Of a DNA stretch of 64,000 bases, positions 7,689 to 15,927 are shown piece by piece. The stretch is from Photorhabdus cinerea (GTDB lineage Bacteria > Pseudomonadota > Gammaproteobacteria > Enterobacterales > Enterobacteriaceae): assembly GCF_011189575.1 (NCBI RefSeq), contig NZ_PUJW01000013.1:73490-137489 (forward strand), written 5' to 3'. The notes under the pieces were generated by a model. The model did no database searches, was not told the DNA's origin, and was given only the letters and a program-made list of their open reading frames with translations. The first letter of the stretch is position 1, and every line of letters starts with the position of its first letter. The position numbers and the translations under genes are program-made.

Positions 7689-8367
7689 ACTGTGGTAATT
7701 CAGGTGTCCAGTTAATTGGCTCTAGTCCTTGTTTTTCAAGCAATTCATTGGCTTTTGAAAAGTGTTTACAGCCAAAGAATCCCCGGTGAGCAGATAGAGG
7801 CGAGGGGTGAGGTGCTTTGAGAACATGGTGTTTATTACCATCAATAAAGCAGCCTTTTTTCTGGGCATGAGAACCCCAAAGAAGAAAAACCACGCCTGAG
7901 CGGTGCTCGTTGATGGCTGCGATAACTTTATCCGTGAAAGTTTCCCAGCCCAGATTTGCGTGAGAGTGAGCGTTGCCACGTTCTACGGTTAATACAGTAT
8001 TGAGCAGTAGTACTCCTTGTTTGGCCCAACTGATCAGACAACCGTGATTTGGATATTGGAAGCCCGGTATATCAGATGTCAGTTCCTTGTACATATTAAC
8101 CAGTGAAGGTGGTGCAGGAATACCAGGTTGCACAGAAAAAGAGAGGCCATGTGCTTGATTGGGGCCGTGGTAAGGGTCTTGCCCAAGTATTACAACTTTA
8201 ATATCGGCCAATTCGGTGTAACGGAATGCATTAAATACATCCTGTTGGGGGGGGTAAATAGTTTTACCTGCTTGACGCTCTTTGGCGACATAGGCCAGTG
8301 TGTCGAGAAAATAGGGTTGTTTTTTCTCATTACCGATCACGTTGTGCCATGTGAGAGGTGCGGACAT
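7687..8367 (-). CDS. ung: Uracil-DNA glycosylase
   Basis: The 226-residue family-1 UDG removes uracil from DNA, starting base excision repair. Visible motifs are the water-activating GQDPYHGPNQAHGL (residues ~62-75), the uracil-binding LLNTVLTVERG and the DNA-intercalating HPSPLSAHRGFFG near residue 187. Length and motif order are standard for enterobacteria. It is convergent with grpE, the same arrangement as in related genomes. Confidence 0.97.
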   Translation of the reverse strand: MSAPLTWHNVIGNEKKQPYFLDTLAYVAKERQAGKTIYPPQQDVFNAFRYTELADIKVVILGQDPYHGPNQAHGLSFSVQPGIPAPPSLVNMYKELTSDIPGFQYPNHGCLISWAKQGVLLLNTVLTVERGNAHSHANLGWETFTDKVIAAINEHRSGVVFLLWGSHAQKKGCFIDGNKHHVLKAPHPSPLSAHRGFFGCKHFSKANELLEKQGLEPINWTPELPQ

Positions 8368-8900
8368 AACAAATCCTTTCTATATAATTACCAGATGGAC
8401 GTTAGCTTACCGACTCCAAAATCAGAGGGAAACCTTTGATGAACACTAAAACGAAATTTTTGATAACTATTTCAATGTTACAAAGTTTTTTGAAAATTTA
8501 TCAAAATAATTTCTTTGTAGTTAGCTATAAATACTTATTTAAACTATAAGGTTGTAATGTATTTATAGTGACTATATGAAATTAATTGAGCTGAATCAAT
8601 GGATATCCTCATTCGTGCTGGTATACAGGCATCAGATATATTGGTTTGACCAAATAACCAGGATGATGTTCTTGATAATTTTGTTTGTTGCATAAATAGG
8701 GAGATAGAAATGGTTACTGGTATTCAAGTTGCTGATAGATACTAGGTAGAAACTGAGCTGATATCAGAGATGGAAATCACAATTCATTACCATTGTTAAC
8801 ATAATGCAAACATTTGTTTAACTTAATGTCATTCCCTGCCGATAGATTAATTGCACCAATTAAATAGCTAATTATTTTCAACTATCCTTAGGGGAAGTTT
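8368..8900. other. Intergenic region at the start of the accessory block
   Basis: AT-rich DNA with no convincing gene. A good Shine-Dalgarno (GGGAGA, 8699-8704) precedes a tiny frame at 8710-8745 encoding MVTGIQVADRY and then TAG. This looks like the broken 5' end of a gene rather than a functional peptide. A plain AGGGGAAG ribosome-binding site for the next gene is at 8890-8897. Confidence 0.4.
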
Positions 8901-9914
8901 ATGAGTTTATCAATTGGTATAGGACTATCAGTCGATTCAGGTTTTCCTGTTTTAAATAAGCTTGAACTTGTTACACCACCTGCTGTTTCAACCCAAAATA
9001 TTAAGAAAGCAACTACTGAAGTTTCTTCTGTTTCAGCAACAACTAGCCAGAATAATCGAATCTACCAGTCATTAGTTAATGAGCAGAGTATTAACATCAA
9101 TTTAAAATTAATGACAGGAATTAAAGCTGAGCAGATTAGTGGTCAGCAATCTCATGAAATTGATTATATGTTGGCCTTGATTTCTGATGATGTCTATATA
9201 AGAACCACTATGGGAATTGGTGATTATGTTCGTCTTTCTGATGGAGAATTATTAAAAGCAGGAATAGAACCGAAAAATCTGAGAGATGACACAACGGGTT
9301 TTCAGGCGGGTATTTATCGTAATGACGATCTCTATATCGTTGCTTTTGTAGGTACTAATGATTTGAAGGATATACTGACTAATTTACGGCAAGGTTTTGG
9401 GTTTGATGAAGCGCAATACCATCAGGCTGTCGATTTAGCCCGTACTGCCAGAATGGCATTTGGCGAAAATATGTTATTTGCTGGGCATTCTTTGGGGGGC
9501 GGATTAGCAGCAACAGCTGCATTATCCGTTGGAAAGCCTGCGGTGATATTTAATTCAGCCGGTGTTTCCGACAATATGATGAAAAATCTGGGGCTTTCAC
9601 CACAAGAGGGCCGAAATATAGCTGAGAATGGATTGATACGGCATTATGTTGCGGAATATGACTTGCTTGATACATTACAACAGAAACTGCCAGTGTCCCA
9701 GCCAATAGGGCATAAAATTTTACTGAAATATAATGGTAATTTGGAAGAATCGAACAAATGGTTGCCTTCTCTGATACGTGGATTAAATGCACATTCTCTT
9801 AAAAAGGTGTTGGAATTATTAACGATATACAAACCTTGGTTATCTTTAGATGGTGAACAGCAAGAAAAATCTCTGGCGATGTTGAACGAATCGACTTTGA
9901 ATGTTTCTGTATAA
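8901..9914 (+). CDS. Lipase-like alpha/beta hydrolase, candidate T6SS lipase effector
   Basis: A 337-residue protein with the lipase class 3/DUF2974-type core. The nucleophile elbow GHSLGGGLAATAAL puts the serine at residue 197. Upstream text includes FQAGIYRNDDLYIVAFVGTND, the usual region that leads into the oxyanion hole. The first ~100 residues lack a signal peptide and look like a separate, low-complexity domain. The next gene encodes an ankyrin protein 15 bp downstream. Lipases followed by ankyrin-type immunity proteins occur among T6SS phospholipase effectors (Tle), so an antibacterial phospholipase is likely but unproven. No secretion component is adjacent here. Confidence 0.65.
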   Translation: MSLSIGIGLSVDSGFPVLNKLELVTPPAVSTQNIKKATTEVSSVSATTSQNNRIYQSLVNEQSININLKLMTGIKAEQISGQQSHEIDYMLALISDDVYIRTTMGIGDYVRLSDGELLKAGIEPKNLRDDTTGFQAGIYRNDDLYIVAFVGTNDLKDILTNLRQGFGFDEAQYHQAVDLARTARMAFGENMLFAGHSLGGGLAATAALSVGKPAVIFNSAGVSDNMMKNLGLSPQEGRNIAENGLIRHYVAEYDLLDTLQQKLPVSQPIGHKILLKYNGNLEESNKWLPSLIRGLNAHSLKKVLELLTIYKPWLSLDGEQQEKSLAMLNESTLNVSV

Positions 9915-9929
9915 TTGAAAAGGGGTGTG

Positions 9930-10517
9930 ATGAAAATCGGTGAAGCAGTTGAGTTTGAATCGGAATCAGATTGTCAGTGGAATGAAGAAAATATAAATCC
10001 GTTGCAATGGGCGATATTCAATCAGCGAATGGATGATGTTAATACTTTGCTGAGAGAGGGTGCTGATCCTGCTCAACCAGGTTTACAACAAGAAAGTGCT
10101 TTACATACGGCTGCAAAAATCAACAACCCTGATTATCTTAAATCTTTGTTATCATTTGCTCCTGATGTGAATATTATGCATCCTGTAACCTTAGCAACAC
10201 CTTTACATGTTGCGGTTCAGGTAGGGAGAAAAATGCAGATTGAATTACTGTTGGCCGCCGGTGCTAATCCCAATCAGGCTAATCGGATTGGAGATACTCC
10301 ATTACATATTGCAGCCAAAATCAATTCGCCGGAACTGGTGCTGATATTGTTGAAGTCGGGCGCTGATCCTAAATTGCAAAACAGGCAACAATCAACGTTC
10401 CAAATGTATCTCAATCTCACACCACTAAAAGCACAGAGCTATGAGATGCAAGCGGAATATAATAAAGTCAATCATTGGCTGAAAGCGCAGCAAGTCAGCC
10501 GGTATTATTTGAAGTAA
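9930..10517 (+). CDS. Ankyrin-repeat protein, probable immunity protein for the lipase
   Basis: A 195-residue protein with about four ankyrin repeats. Recognisable units are NPLQWAIFNQRMDDVNTLL, SALHTAAKINNPDYLKSLL, TPLHVAVQVGRKMQIELLL and TPLHIAAKINSPELVLILL, each ending in a GADP/GANP-like turn. No signal peptide is evident. The ATG at 9930 is preceded by AGGGG; an upstream TTG would overlap nothing useful. The 15-bp gap to the lipase gene indicates one operon, so an inhibitory partner of that lipase is the most likely role. Function is inferred from context only. Confidence 0.65.
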   Translation: MKIGEAVEFESESDCQWNEENINPLQWAIFNQRMDDVNTLLREGADPAQPGLQQESALHTAAKINNPDYLKSLLSFAPDVNIMHPVTLATPLHVAVQVGRKMQIELLLAAGANPNQANRIGDTPLHIAAKINSPELVLILLKSGADPKLQNRQQSTFQMYLNLTPLKAQSYEMQAEYNKVNHWLKAQQVSRYYLK

Positions 10518-10533
10518 GATAAAAACGGGCTAT

Positions 10534-10785
10534 TTGGCCTACTTTACGTTTCCTAGAAACGAAAACAAAGAATATGAAAAGTTAAAGTTATTGCATAGTC
10601 AAATATTAGAAGAGTGTATTTTAAATGAAGGTCGGCCTTATCTTGCAGGATGGCATGAAATGAAATATGAAGATAAAATAAAAATATATGGAGATGATTA
10701 TATAAAAATTTTAGAACTCAAGAAACATCTGGATCCTAAAGGAATCGTAAATAATTATGATTTTTTCAGTATAGAAATGAACTAA
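10534..10785 (+). pseudogene. C-terminal remnant of a berberine-bridge-type FAD oxidase
   Basis: The 83-residue frame contains KIKIYGDDYIKILELKKHLDPKG (residues ~49-71) and then IVNNYDFFS. This resembles the C-terminal BBE segment of FAD-linked oxidases, which normally reads like YYGxxYxRLxxLKxxYDPxxxF. A full enzyme would have ~450 residues with an FAD_binding_4 domain, and none of that is present upstream. The only start is a TTG with no clear Shine-Dalgarno. It is best read as a decayed gene fragment left next to an ERIC element. Confidence 0.55.
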
Positions 10786-10804
10786 GTTAATCAGATAAAT
10801 TATC

Positions 10805-10931
10805 TATACCCGTTATCTTTCAAGTTGCTTCTTTGTTGGCTGCACTCGCTCACTCCGGTCACATAGTTATCTATACTCCCGGGGATTCGCTCCCTTGCCG
10901 TCGCGATGCATTTTGAAATCTATTGGGTATA
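10805..10931. repeat. ERIC element 1
   Basis: A 127-bp imperfect palindrome with TATACCC at one end and GGGTATA at the other, containing the ERIC core (AAGTTGC...GTTGGCTGCA...CCCGGGGATTCGCTCCC). It lies in inverted orientation relative to the other three copies and marks the left edge of the glycosyltransferase cluster. Confidence 0.9.
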
Positions 10932-11041
10932 GATAGTGAAGCCTGCTTAGAAAATATATTAGAACTCAATCAGGTGAAAGTTGTGAATTTATATTATATT
11001 TTGAGTTTATATTAACGATTTACTATGGGGATATTACTTAA

Positions 11042-11440
11042 ATGAAGAAGATATTGATTATTTGCATGAGAACTTGGGGGAGAATGGGAAATTATGAAGC
11101 AGCAAAAAAAATTGAATCAGAACTAGCCAGTAAAGAGGCTTTTTCTGCAGAGCTAATCTGTTTTGATGAATTAGTGCCTGTGTTCAGCAAGTTTGGATTA
11201 AGGATGCAAGAGATTGCTGCAAGTTACTATGATCCTAACATTAAATTGAAATTATATGATGAGTTGATAGATGATATTGATTCATGGATTAGTAATTTCA
11301 ATAATGAGCAGGTATTAAATGAATCATTATCGAGTGTCATTGATAATAACTTTCCATCGTTAATTATATCTACAAAAGGTGTTATTGCAAAAATAGTCCA
11401 TGTATTCAAAAAAAATTCTATTTTGACTTCAAAACTGTGA
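11042..11440 (+). CDS. N-terminal part of a split GT28/MGDG-type glycosyltransferase
   Basis: A 132-residue frame starting MKKILIICMRTWGRMGNYEAAKKI, which looks like the N-terminal Rossmann half of an MGDG-synthase/MurG-like glycosyltransferase. The frame ends shortly after an A8 run at 11408-11415. The next frame, shifted by -1, carries the matching C-terminal half. Reading through with one extra A, or a -1 slip on the run, gives a continuous protein of about 370 residues (VFKKKFYFDFKTVNFITNPG). The two halves therefore look like one gene. A Shine-Dalgarno is weak (GGGGATATTACTTAA). Confidence 0.55.
   Translation: MKKILIICMRTWGRMGNYEAAKKIESELASKEAFSAELICFDELVPVFSKFGLRMQEIAASYYDPNIKLKLYDELIDDIDSWISNFNNEQVLNESLSSVIDNNFPSLIISTKGVIAKIVHVFKKNSILTSKL
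11408..11415 (+). other. A8 run: possible frameshift or slippage site
   Basis: Eight consecutive A residues read as TTC AAA AAA AAT in the upstream frame. A -1 slip here joins the frame starting at 11042 to the one ending at 12150. It could be a programmed frameshift, RNA polymerase slippage, phase variation or a plain inactivating mutation. Confidence 0.5.
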
Positions 11441-12150
11441 ACTTCATAACTAATCCTGGTTTGTTAGATATTAAAATACATCAACATTTTAGTAGTGATT
11501 TGACGATTAGAACTACAAATTATTACCCAAATTCTGATATGGTTAAAAAATTTCATAGATTAGAGACTGTTCCATTATTTAAGCCAGTTTCAAACTATCA
11601 AATCGAACAGAAGGACATTCCTTCTATTTTAATTCTCTGCAATGGATGTGAAGAAGGTTACTTTGATGTATTAAAAACCTCTTTCGAACATCCCTCGAAA
11701 CCTAAAATTTTCATGGTTATTGTTTCGAATAAGAAATTGTATGATGAATGCATAGATTTAAATAGGAAGTATGCAGATAGAGCATGTATTTATAATACAT
11801 TAGCTAATAAGGATTATCTAAAGTTGGCACTAGAGGCTTCAACAAACAACAGATCATTTCTATACTCTAAATCTGGTCCAAACACAGTATTGGAATCAAT
11901 TAGATTCAATTTACCCGTTCTAGTACATTTCTCTGGGTTACCAATGGAAAGATGGATAGTGGAGTTGACAAACAAAAGAAAATTTGGTTTTTGTTTTGAA
12001 AATCAATCTAATGGGCCTGGCTTAATAAAAAGATGGTTGGACAATCCTGAGATTGTCACTAACTTTAAGCGTAACATAGAATCAAGTAAAATTGATGATA
12101 TAGATGTTACACTTAAAGATTTATCTGATATAATTTATGATGTTATGTAA
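11437..12150 (+). CDS. C-terminal part of a split GT28/MGDG-type glycosyltransferase
   Basis: This 237-residue frame holds the nucleotide-sugar binding half of a GT28-like enzyme. The region SFLYSKSGPNTVLESIRFNLPVLVHFSGLPMER is the diagnostic (K)SGP-xxxxE segment of MurG/MGDG synthases, followed by GFCFENQSNGPGLIKRWLDNPE. The internal GTG at 11437 has no Shine-Dalgarno, and upstream residues in this frame (before 11437, back to the A8 run) also read as good protein. Independent translation is therefore less likely than fusion with the upstream frame. The acceptor is unknown. Confidence 0.6.
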   Translation: MNFITNPGLLDIKIHQHFSSDLTIRTTNYYPNSDMVKKFHRLETVPLFKPVSNYQIEQKDIPSILILCNGCEEGYFDVLKTSFEHPSKPKIFMVIVSNKKLYDECIDLNRKYADRACIYNTLANKDYLKLALEASTNNRSFLYSKSGPNTVLESIRFNLPVLVHFSGLPMERWIVELTNKRKFGFCFENQSNGPGLIKRWLDNPEIVTNFKRNIESSKIDDIDVTLKDLSDIIYDVM

Positions 12151-12171
12151 TGATTATGAAGGAAGTATTGA

Positions 12172-12786
12172 ATGTTCCAAATTAAAAAAGCTCCTATAAC
12201 AACAGTATTTATAGTATGTGTGACAATTGTTTATTCCACATTTGTTTCATATTCATTAACAGATAGCTTTATCGGTAAAATGAGTATTATAGATCTAGAG
12301 AAATATGGAGGATTAACACCAAATAGATTATATGAATTTGAGTATTGGCGACTTCTGGTTTCTCAGTTCATACATGTTAAACAACTGCATATGGTCTACA
12401 ATGTGCTATCACTTTCCATACTGGGAGTTTTATTAGAAAAACATCTTGGATCTAAATTTTTATTAGTTTTATGGTTTATTTCTGGTGCCTTGGGAACTCT
12501 TTATAGCACTAACTTTGTTAGTTACCCTTGGAATATTGGTACGGGAGCATCACAAGCTGTTTTGGGCGTATCCTCCTTTGCATTGCTGCTGGTTTTTGTC
12601 AAAGAGCATACCTCTAGTATATTAAAGTTTGCTGTTGTTTTTTCCATGCTGCCGGCAATAGCTCTAGATTTTATTTATGCTCACTACCCGAAGCCAGGAC
12701 ATGTTCTTTCTATTTGTATTGGGCTTACAATGAGTTTGTTTTTCTATAGGAAAAATAAATCTTATTTTGATAATGTTGTTATTTGA
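12172..12786 (+). CDS. Rhomboid-family intramembrane serine protease
   Basis: A 204-residue polytopic protein with about six membrane segments. Rhomboid marks are the loop-1 region EYWRLLVSQFIHVKQLHMVYN, the catalytic serine segment GTGASQAVLGVSS (Ser127) and the last-helix histidine PGHVLSICIG (His177). The usual GxSG is GASQ here, so the residue after the serine is unusual. Rhomboids cleave single transmembrane helices. Lying inside a glycosyltransferase/exporter cluster, it might process an exported substrate, but no substrate is visible. A GGAAG Shine-Dalgarno precedes the ATG. Confidence 0.85.
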   Translation: MFQIKKAPITTVFIVCVTIVYSTFVSYSLTDSFIGKMSIIDLEKYGGLTPNRLYEFEYWRLLVSQFIHVKQLHMVYNVLSLSILGVLLEKHLGSKFLLVLWFISGALGTLYSTNFVSYPWNIGTGASQAVLGVSSFALLLVFVKEHTSSILKFAVVFSMLPAIALDFIYAHYPKPGHVLSICIGLTMSLFFYRKNKSYFDNVVI

Positions 12787-12831
12787 AAATAATAATTATC
12801 CACGAATAAATTAATAATGTGAGAATTTTCT

Positions 12832-12921
12832 ATGAAATCCGCTGTGATAAAAATTAAAGGAATAGATTACAGTATAATTTCTATGTTAATGTGGTTCTGT
12901 TTAACCATATATAACCAATAG
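12832..12921 (+). CDS. Possible short peptide or truncated membrane protein start
   Basis: A 29-residue frame, ATG at 12832, ending with a hydrophobic stretch (SIISMLMWFCLTIYNQ). The stop codon lies inside the ERIC element that begins at 12910. The reading frame may therefore be the 5' end of a membrane protein cut off by ERIC insertion. A secreted peptide is an alternative. The ribosome-binding site (GTGAG) is weak, so coding status is doubtful. Confidence 0.25.
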   Translation: MKSAVIKIKGIDYSIISMLMWFCLTIYNQ

Positions 12922-13036
12922 ATTTCAAGATGCATCGCGACGGCAAGGGAGTAAATCCCCGGGAGTATAGATAACTATGTGACTGGGGTGAGTGAGTGCA
13001 GCCAACAAAGAGGCAACTTGAAAGATAACGAGTAGA
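12910..13036. repeat. ERIC element 2
   Basis: About 127 bp with the ERIC core in the orientation GATTTCAAGATGCATCGCGA ... CAACAAAGAGGCAACTTGAA. Its end lies 12 bp before the GT4 start codon, so it probably forms the leader of that transcript. Confidence 0.9.
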
Positions 13037-13048
13037 AAAAGATCTTCT

Positions 13049-14263
13049 ATGCGTGATATAGTTTTTTTTCTTGAAGAATATCCAGTCTTAACACAAACTT
13101 TTGTACATCAACAGATTATCAGTTTGAAGAAAGAAGGATTTAATGTAAGAGTTGTATCTGTTTCTAAATCTAGTGATACAATCTGTGCTAATGATTCTAC
13201 AATTCCCTATGTTTGTCTAGAAGATATAAAAAACATTCATCCTATATATGCAATATTTAAATTCATTCATTTTTCTATAATCTCTGGTTATTTATTTTCT
13301 CGAATGAGTTTATTTAAACGAAATTGTTACCGTAAACGCTTGTTATTTAAATTTCTATCCAATCCGTCACAAATAAAACCTAATGATATCGTTATAAGCC
13401 ATTTTGGTCTGGCTAGTATTATGGCGGCACAATTGAAAAAATATGGATATATTAAGAATGCACTATATAGTGTATTACATGCATATGAAATTACTAAAGA
13501 AAAGAGTCTTAGTGATCTGGGAAGTCATTACGGAACTTTATTTGAGCAAGCAAATAAAATTTTTTCAGTTTGTGAACATATGCGTAATAGAATTATTAAT
13601 CTAGGATGTCATCCTTCCAATGTTGAGGTGCTACATCTGGGGGTTGATATTGATGCTCTTTCATGTTTATATCCAAATGAATTTAATAAAGAAAAAATGA
13701 AGATAATTTTTGTCGGCCGTTTGACAGAAAAAAAAGGATTGCCTGATTTATTGTTATCTCTAGCACGAATAAGCAGTGAAGTGTCATTTACTTTAGACAT
13801 TGTTGGCGATGGGGAGCTCGATGACTATTGTTATGAATTAATATTAAAACTTAATTTGAATGAACATATAAAAATGCATGGTTTTCAACCCCATCACATA
13901 GTCTTAGATCTTATGAAAGACGCAGATGTTTTAATACTTCCATCCAAAACATCTAACTCTGGTGACATGGAAGGTATACCGGTGGTATTAATGGAGGCAA
14001 TGGCTATGAAAAAGATAGTTTTGTCTACCTATCATAGTGGGATTACTGAGTTAATTGAAAATAATGTCAATGGATTTCTTGTCAATGAAGGAGATATTGT
14101 AGCTTTATCAGAAAAAATATCATATATAGACGAGTTGAGCAAAAAGGATAAAGATATTATAAGGACGAATGCACATCAAAAAATAATGAATGATTTCAAT
14201 ATTAATATTCAAAGTAAACATTTAGCTAACATAATACTTAATGGTGGATTTGCTGAAGGGTGA
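13049..14263 (+). CDS. GT4 family glycosyltransferase (WcaL-like)
   Basis: A 404-residue GT-B enzyme. The N-terminal half begins EEYPVLTQTFVHQQI, as in WcaL/AmsK-type exopolysaccharide transferases. The C-terminal half has KIIFVGRLTEKKGLPDLL (donor-binding start, residue ~215) and the EX7E motif in DMEGIPVVLMEAMA, followed by STYHSGITELIENNVNGFLV. It probably transfers a sugar from a nucleotide donor with retention. It starts a run of four adjacent (putative) glycosyltransferase genes, with 6 bp to the next. No clear Shine-Dalgarno is seen; the ERIC element abuts the start. Confidence 0.85.
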   Translation: MRDIVFFLEEYPVLTQTFVHQQIISLKKEGFNVRVVSVSKSSDTICANDSTIPYVCLEDIKNIHPIYAIFKFIHFSIISGYLFSRMSLFKRNCYRKRLLFKFLSNPSQIKPNDIVISHFGLASIMAAQLKKYGYIKNALYSVLHAYEITKEKSLSDLGSHYGTLFEQANKIFSVCEHMRNRIINLGCHPSNVEVLHLGVDIDALSCLYPNEFNKEKMKIIFVGRLTEKKGLPDLLLSLARISSEVSFTLDIVGDGELDDYCYELILKLNLNEHIKMHGFQPHHIVLDLMKDADVLILPSKTSNSGDMEGIPVVLMEAMAMKKIVLSTYHSGITELIENNVNGFLVNEGDIVALSEKISYIDELSKKDKDIIRTNAHQKIMNDFNINIQSKHLANIILNGGFAEG

Positions 14264-14269
14264 ATATAG

Positions 14270-14974
14270 ATGAAATATGACATTTTTTTTATATCTTATG
14301 ATGAACCATGTGCTGAATCTAATTGGAATCATTTGAAAAATAGATTTCCTGATGCAAAAAGAATTCATGGTGTCAATGGTATCTTAAAAGCTCATAAAGT
14401 TGCTTCTGATTCTGTAACGGCTAAATGGTTCTTTGTTGTAGATGGAGACAATAGAATTAGAGATGAGTTTAATTTTGAGTTACCAGTGGAACCTTTATGC
14501 TCAACTGCGACCTATGTATGGAGAAGTGTTAACTCAGTTAATCGCTTATGCTATGGGAATGGAGGTGTGAAATTATTTAATAAAAGGTTGTTTCAGGAGG
14601 TTAGAAGTTTTTCTGGAGATATGACCATATCTCTTAGTCCTGATTATCACGTAGTCAATGTTGTTGCTTCAGATACAGTTATTAACACAAGTAGTTTCCA
14701 TTCCTGGAGAGCTGCTTTTCGAGAATGTATAAAACTCAGTATACCAAGGAAAAATCCTAAAGAAGATATTATTCGTAAAGAAAGATTAACGGCATGGAAT
14801 TTAATTGATACTCGGATAGAATTTGGTGATTGGATATTAAAAGGAGCTAATGATGCTGCTCATTTTTATGAGGAAAACATTGAAAATATGGAATTCTTGT
14901 TATCAACCATTAATGATTTTAAATGGTTAAGAGATACATTTAATTTAAAATACATTCAGAAAGATAGAGCATGA
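14270..14974 (+). CDS. Putative GT-A fold glycosyltransferase
   Basis: A 234-residue soluble protein. It starts YDIFFISYDEP and has AKWFFVVDGDNRI at residues ~52-64, where DGD looks like the DxD metal/nucleotide-sugar motif of GT-A enzymes. CYGNGGVKLFNKRLF at ~96-110 resembles the 'YGxGGxKLF' segment found in uncharacterised glycosyltransferase-like proteins. The rest is not recognisable. Its place between a GT4 and a GT2 gene supports a glycosyltransferase role. The precise family is uncertain. Confidence 0.6.
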   Translation: MKYDIFFISYDEPCAESNWNHLKNRFPDAKRIHGVNGILKAHKVASDSVTAKWFFVVDGDNRIRDEFNFELPVEPLCSTATYVWRSVNSVNRLCYGNGGVKLFNKRLFQEVRSFSGDMTISLSPDYHVVNVVASDTVINTSSFHSWRAAFRECIKLSIPRKNPKEDIIRKERLTAWNLIDTRIEFGDWILKGANDAAHFYEENIENMEFLLSTINDFKWLRDTFNLKYIQKDRA

Positions 14975-15011
14975 TGGCTTCATTATAGTTAAATTTATTA
15001 GGAGGTAATGG

Positions 15012-15902
15012 ATGTTACGAAAAATAGCAATTCTTATTCCTACTTATAAACGTAGTTCATCATTATTACGTTTATTGAAATCCATTGAAAAATTAGAGAC
15101 ATTAAATAACTATACTGTCATTGTGGCAGATAACGATTATTCTCAGCAAGAGTCTTTTAACATGATCAATGAAATCAAAGGTGATTTTAATTTCCATATT
15201 GATGTCATTCTTGTTGAAGATAAAAATATCTCATTAGTTAGAAATATGCTGTTAACTTTGGCCTTTGAAACATATAAATGCGATGCAGTTGCTATGATTG
15301 ATGATGATGAGATTGTTAGTCCTCGGTGGTTAGATGCACTTATTGAATGCCAGATACAGACAAATGCTGATGTGATACAAGGTAACACTTATCCTATTTT
15401 TTTGGATAAAAAAAGAAAATGGATGGAAAAAGTTTCATTTTATTACCGAGACTTATTAATATTAGATCCTAAAGATATAAATGTCAGCACTTGTAATGTA
15501 TTTATTGTACGCCGAGTATATGAATCGATGAAGGAGCAGCTATTTGATTTGGGTTTTGGTGTTACAGGTGGAGAGGATACGGATTTTTTCCATAGAGCAA
15601 AGCAAATTGGGATCAGCTGTTTCTATTGCCGTGATGCATTGGCCTATGAATTCTACGATCAAAATCGTGCAAATATTTTTTGGGTATTAAAAAGAAGTTT
15701 TAGAGTAGGAAGAACAAATTATAGAATATTTAATAATAATGACCAGAGTAAGGTGTGGATTATTGCTCTCATTATCCCATTTACTATTGTGAGGTTTGGT
15801 TTTTTCTTTTGGTATCCAAACCTGTGCATACATTATTTAATAAAGATATTTCGCCAATTTGGTGTTGTAGTTGAAGGTGTTCATTGTAATTTTAATAACT
15901 AA
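15012..15902 (+). CDS. GT2 family glycosyltransferase, membrane-associated
   Basis: A 296-residue GT2 enzyme starting IAILIPTYKRSSSLLRLLKS. The DxD region is VAMIDDDEIVSPRWL (residues ~95-109) and the acceptor-site ED motif lies in GVTGGEDTDFFHRA (~188-201). The last ~50 residues include a hydrophobic stretch (WIIALIIPFTIVRFGFFFWY) that probably anchors it in the inner membrane. A perfect AGGAGG Shine-Dalgarno sits upstream of the ATG. It is followed by a second GT2 gene. Confidence 0.88.
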   Translation: MLRKIAILIPTYKRSSSLLRLLKSIEKLETLNNYTVIVADNDYSQQESFNMINEIKGDFNFHIDVILVEDKNISLVRNMLLTLAFETYKCDAVAMIDDDEIVSPRWLDALIECQIQTNADVIQGNTYPIFLDKKRKWMEKVSFYYRDLLILDPKDINVSTCNVFIVRRVYESMKEQLFDLGFGVTGGEDTDFFHRAKQIGISCFYCRDALAYEFYDQNRANIFWVLKRSFRVGRTNYRIFNNNDQSKVWIIALIIPFTIVRFGFFFWYPNLCIHYLIKIFRQFGVVVEGVHCNFNN

Positions 15903-15927
15903 TAATTATTTTGAATGAGTAGCTTAT

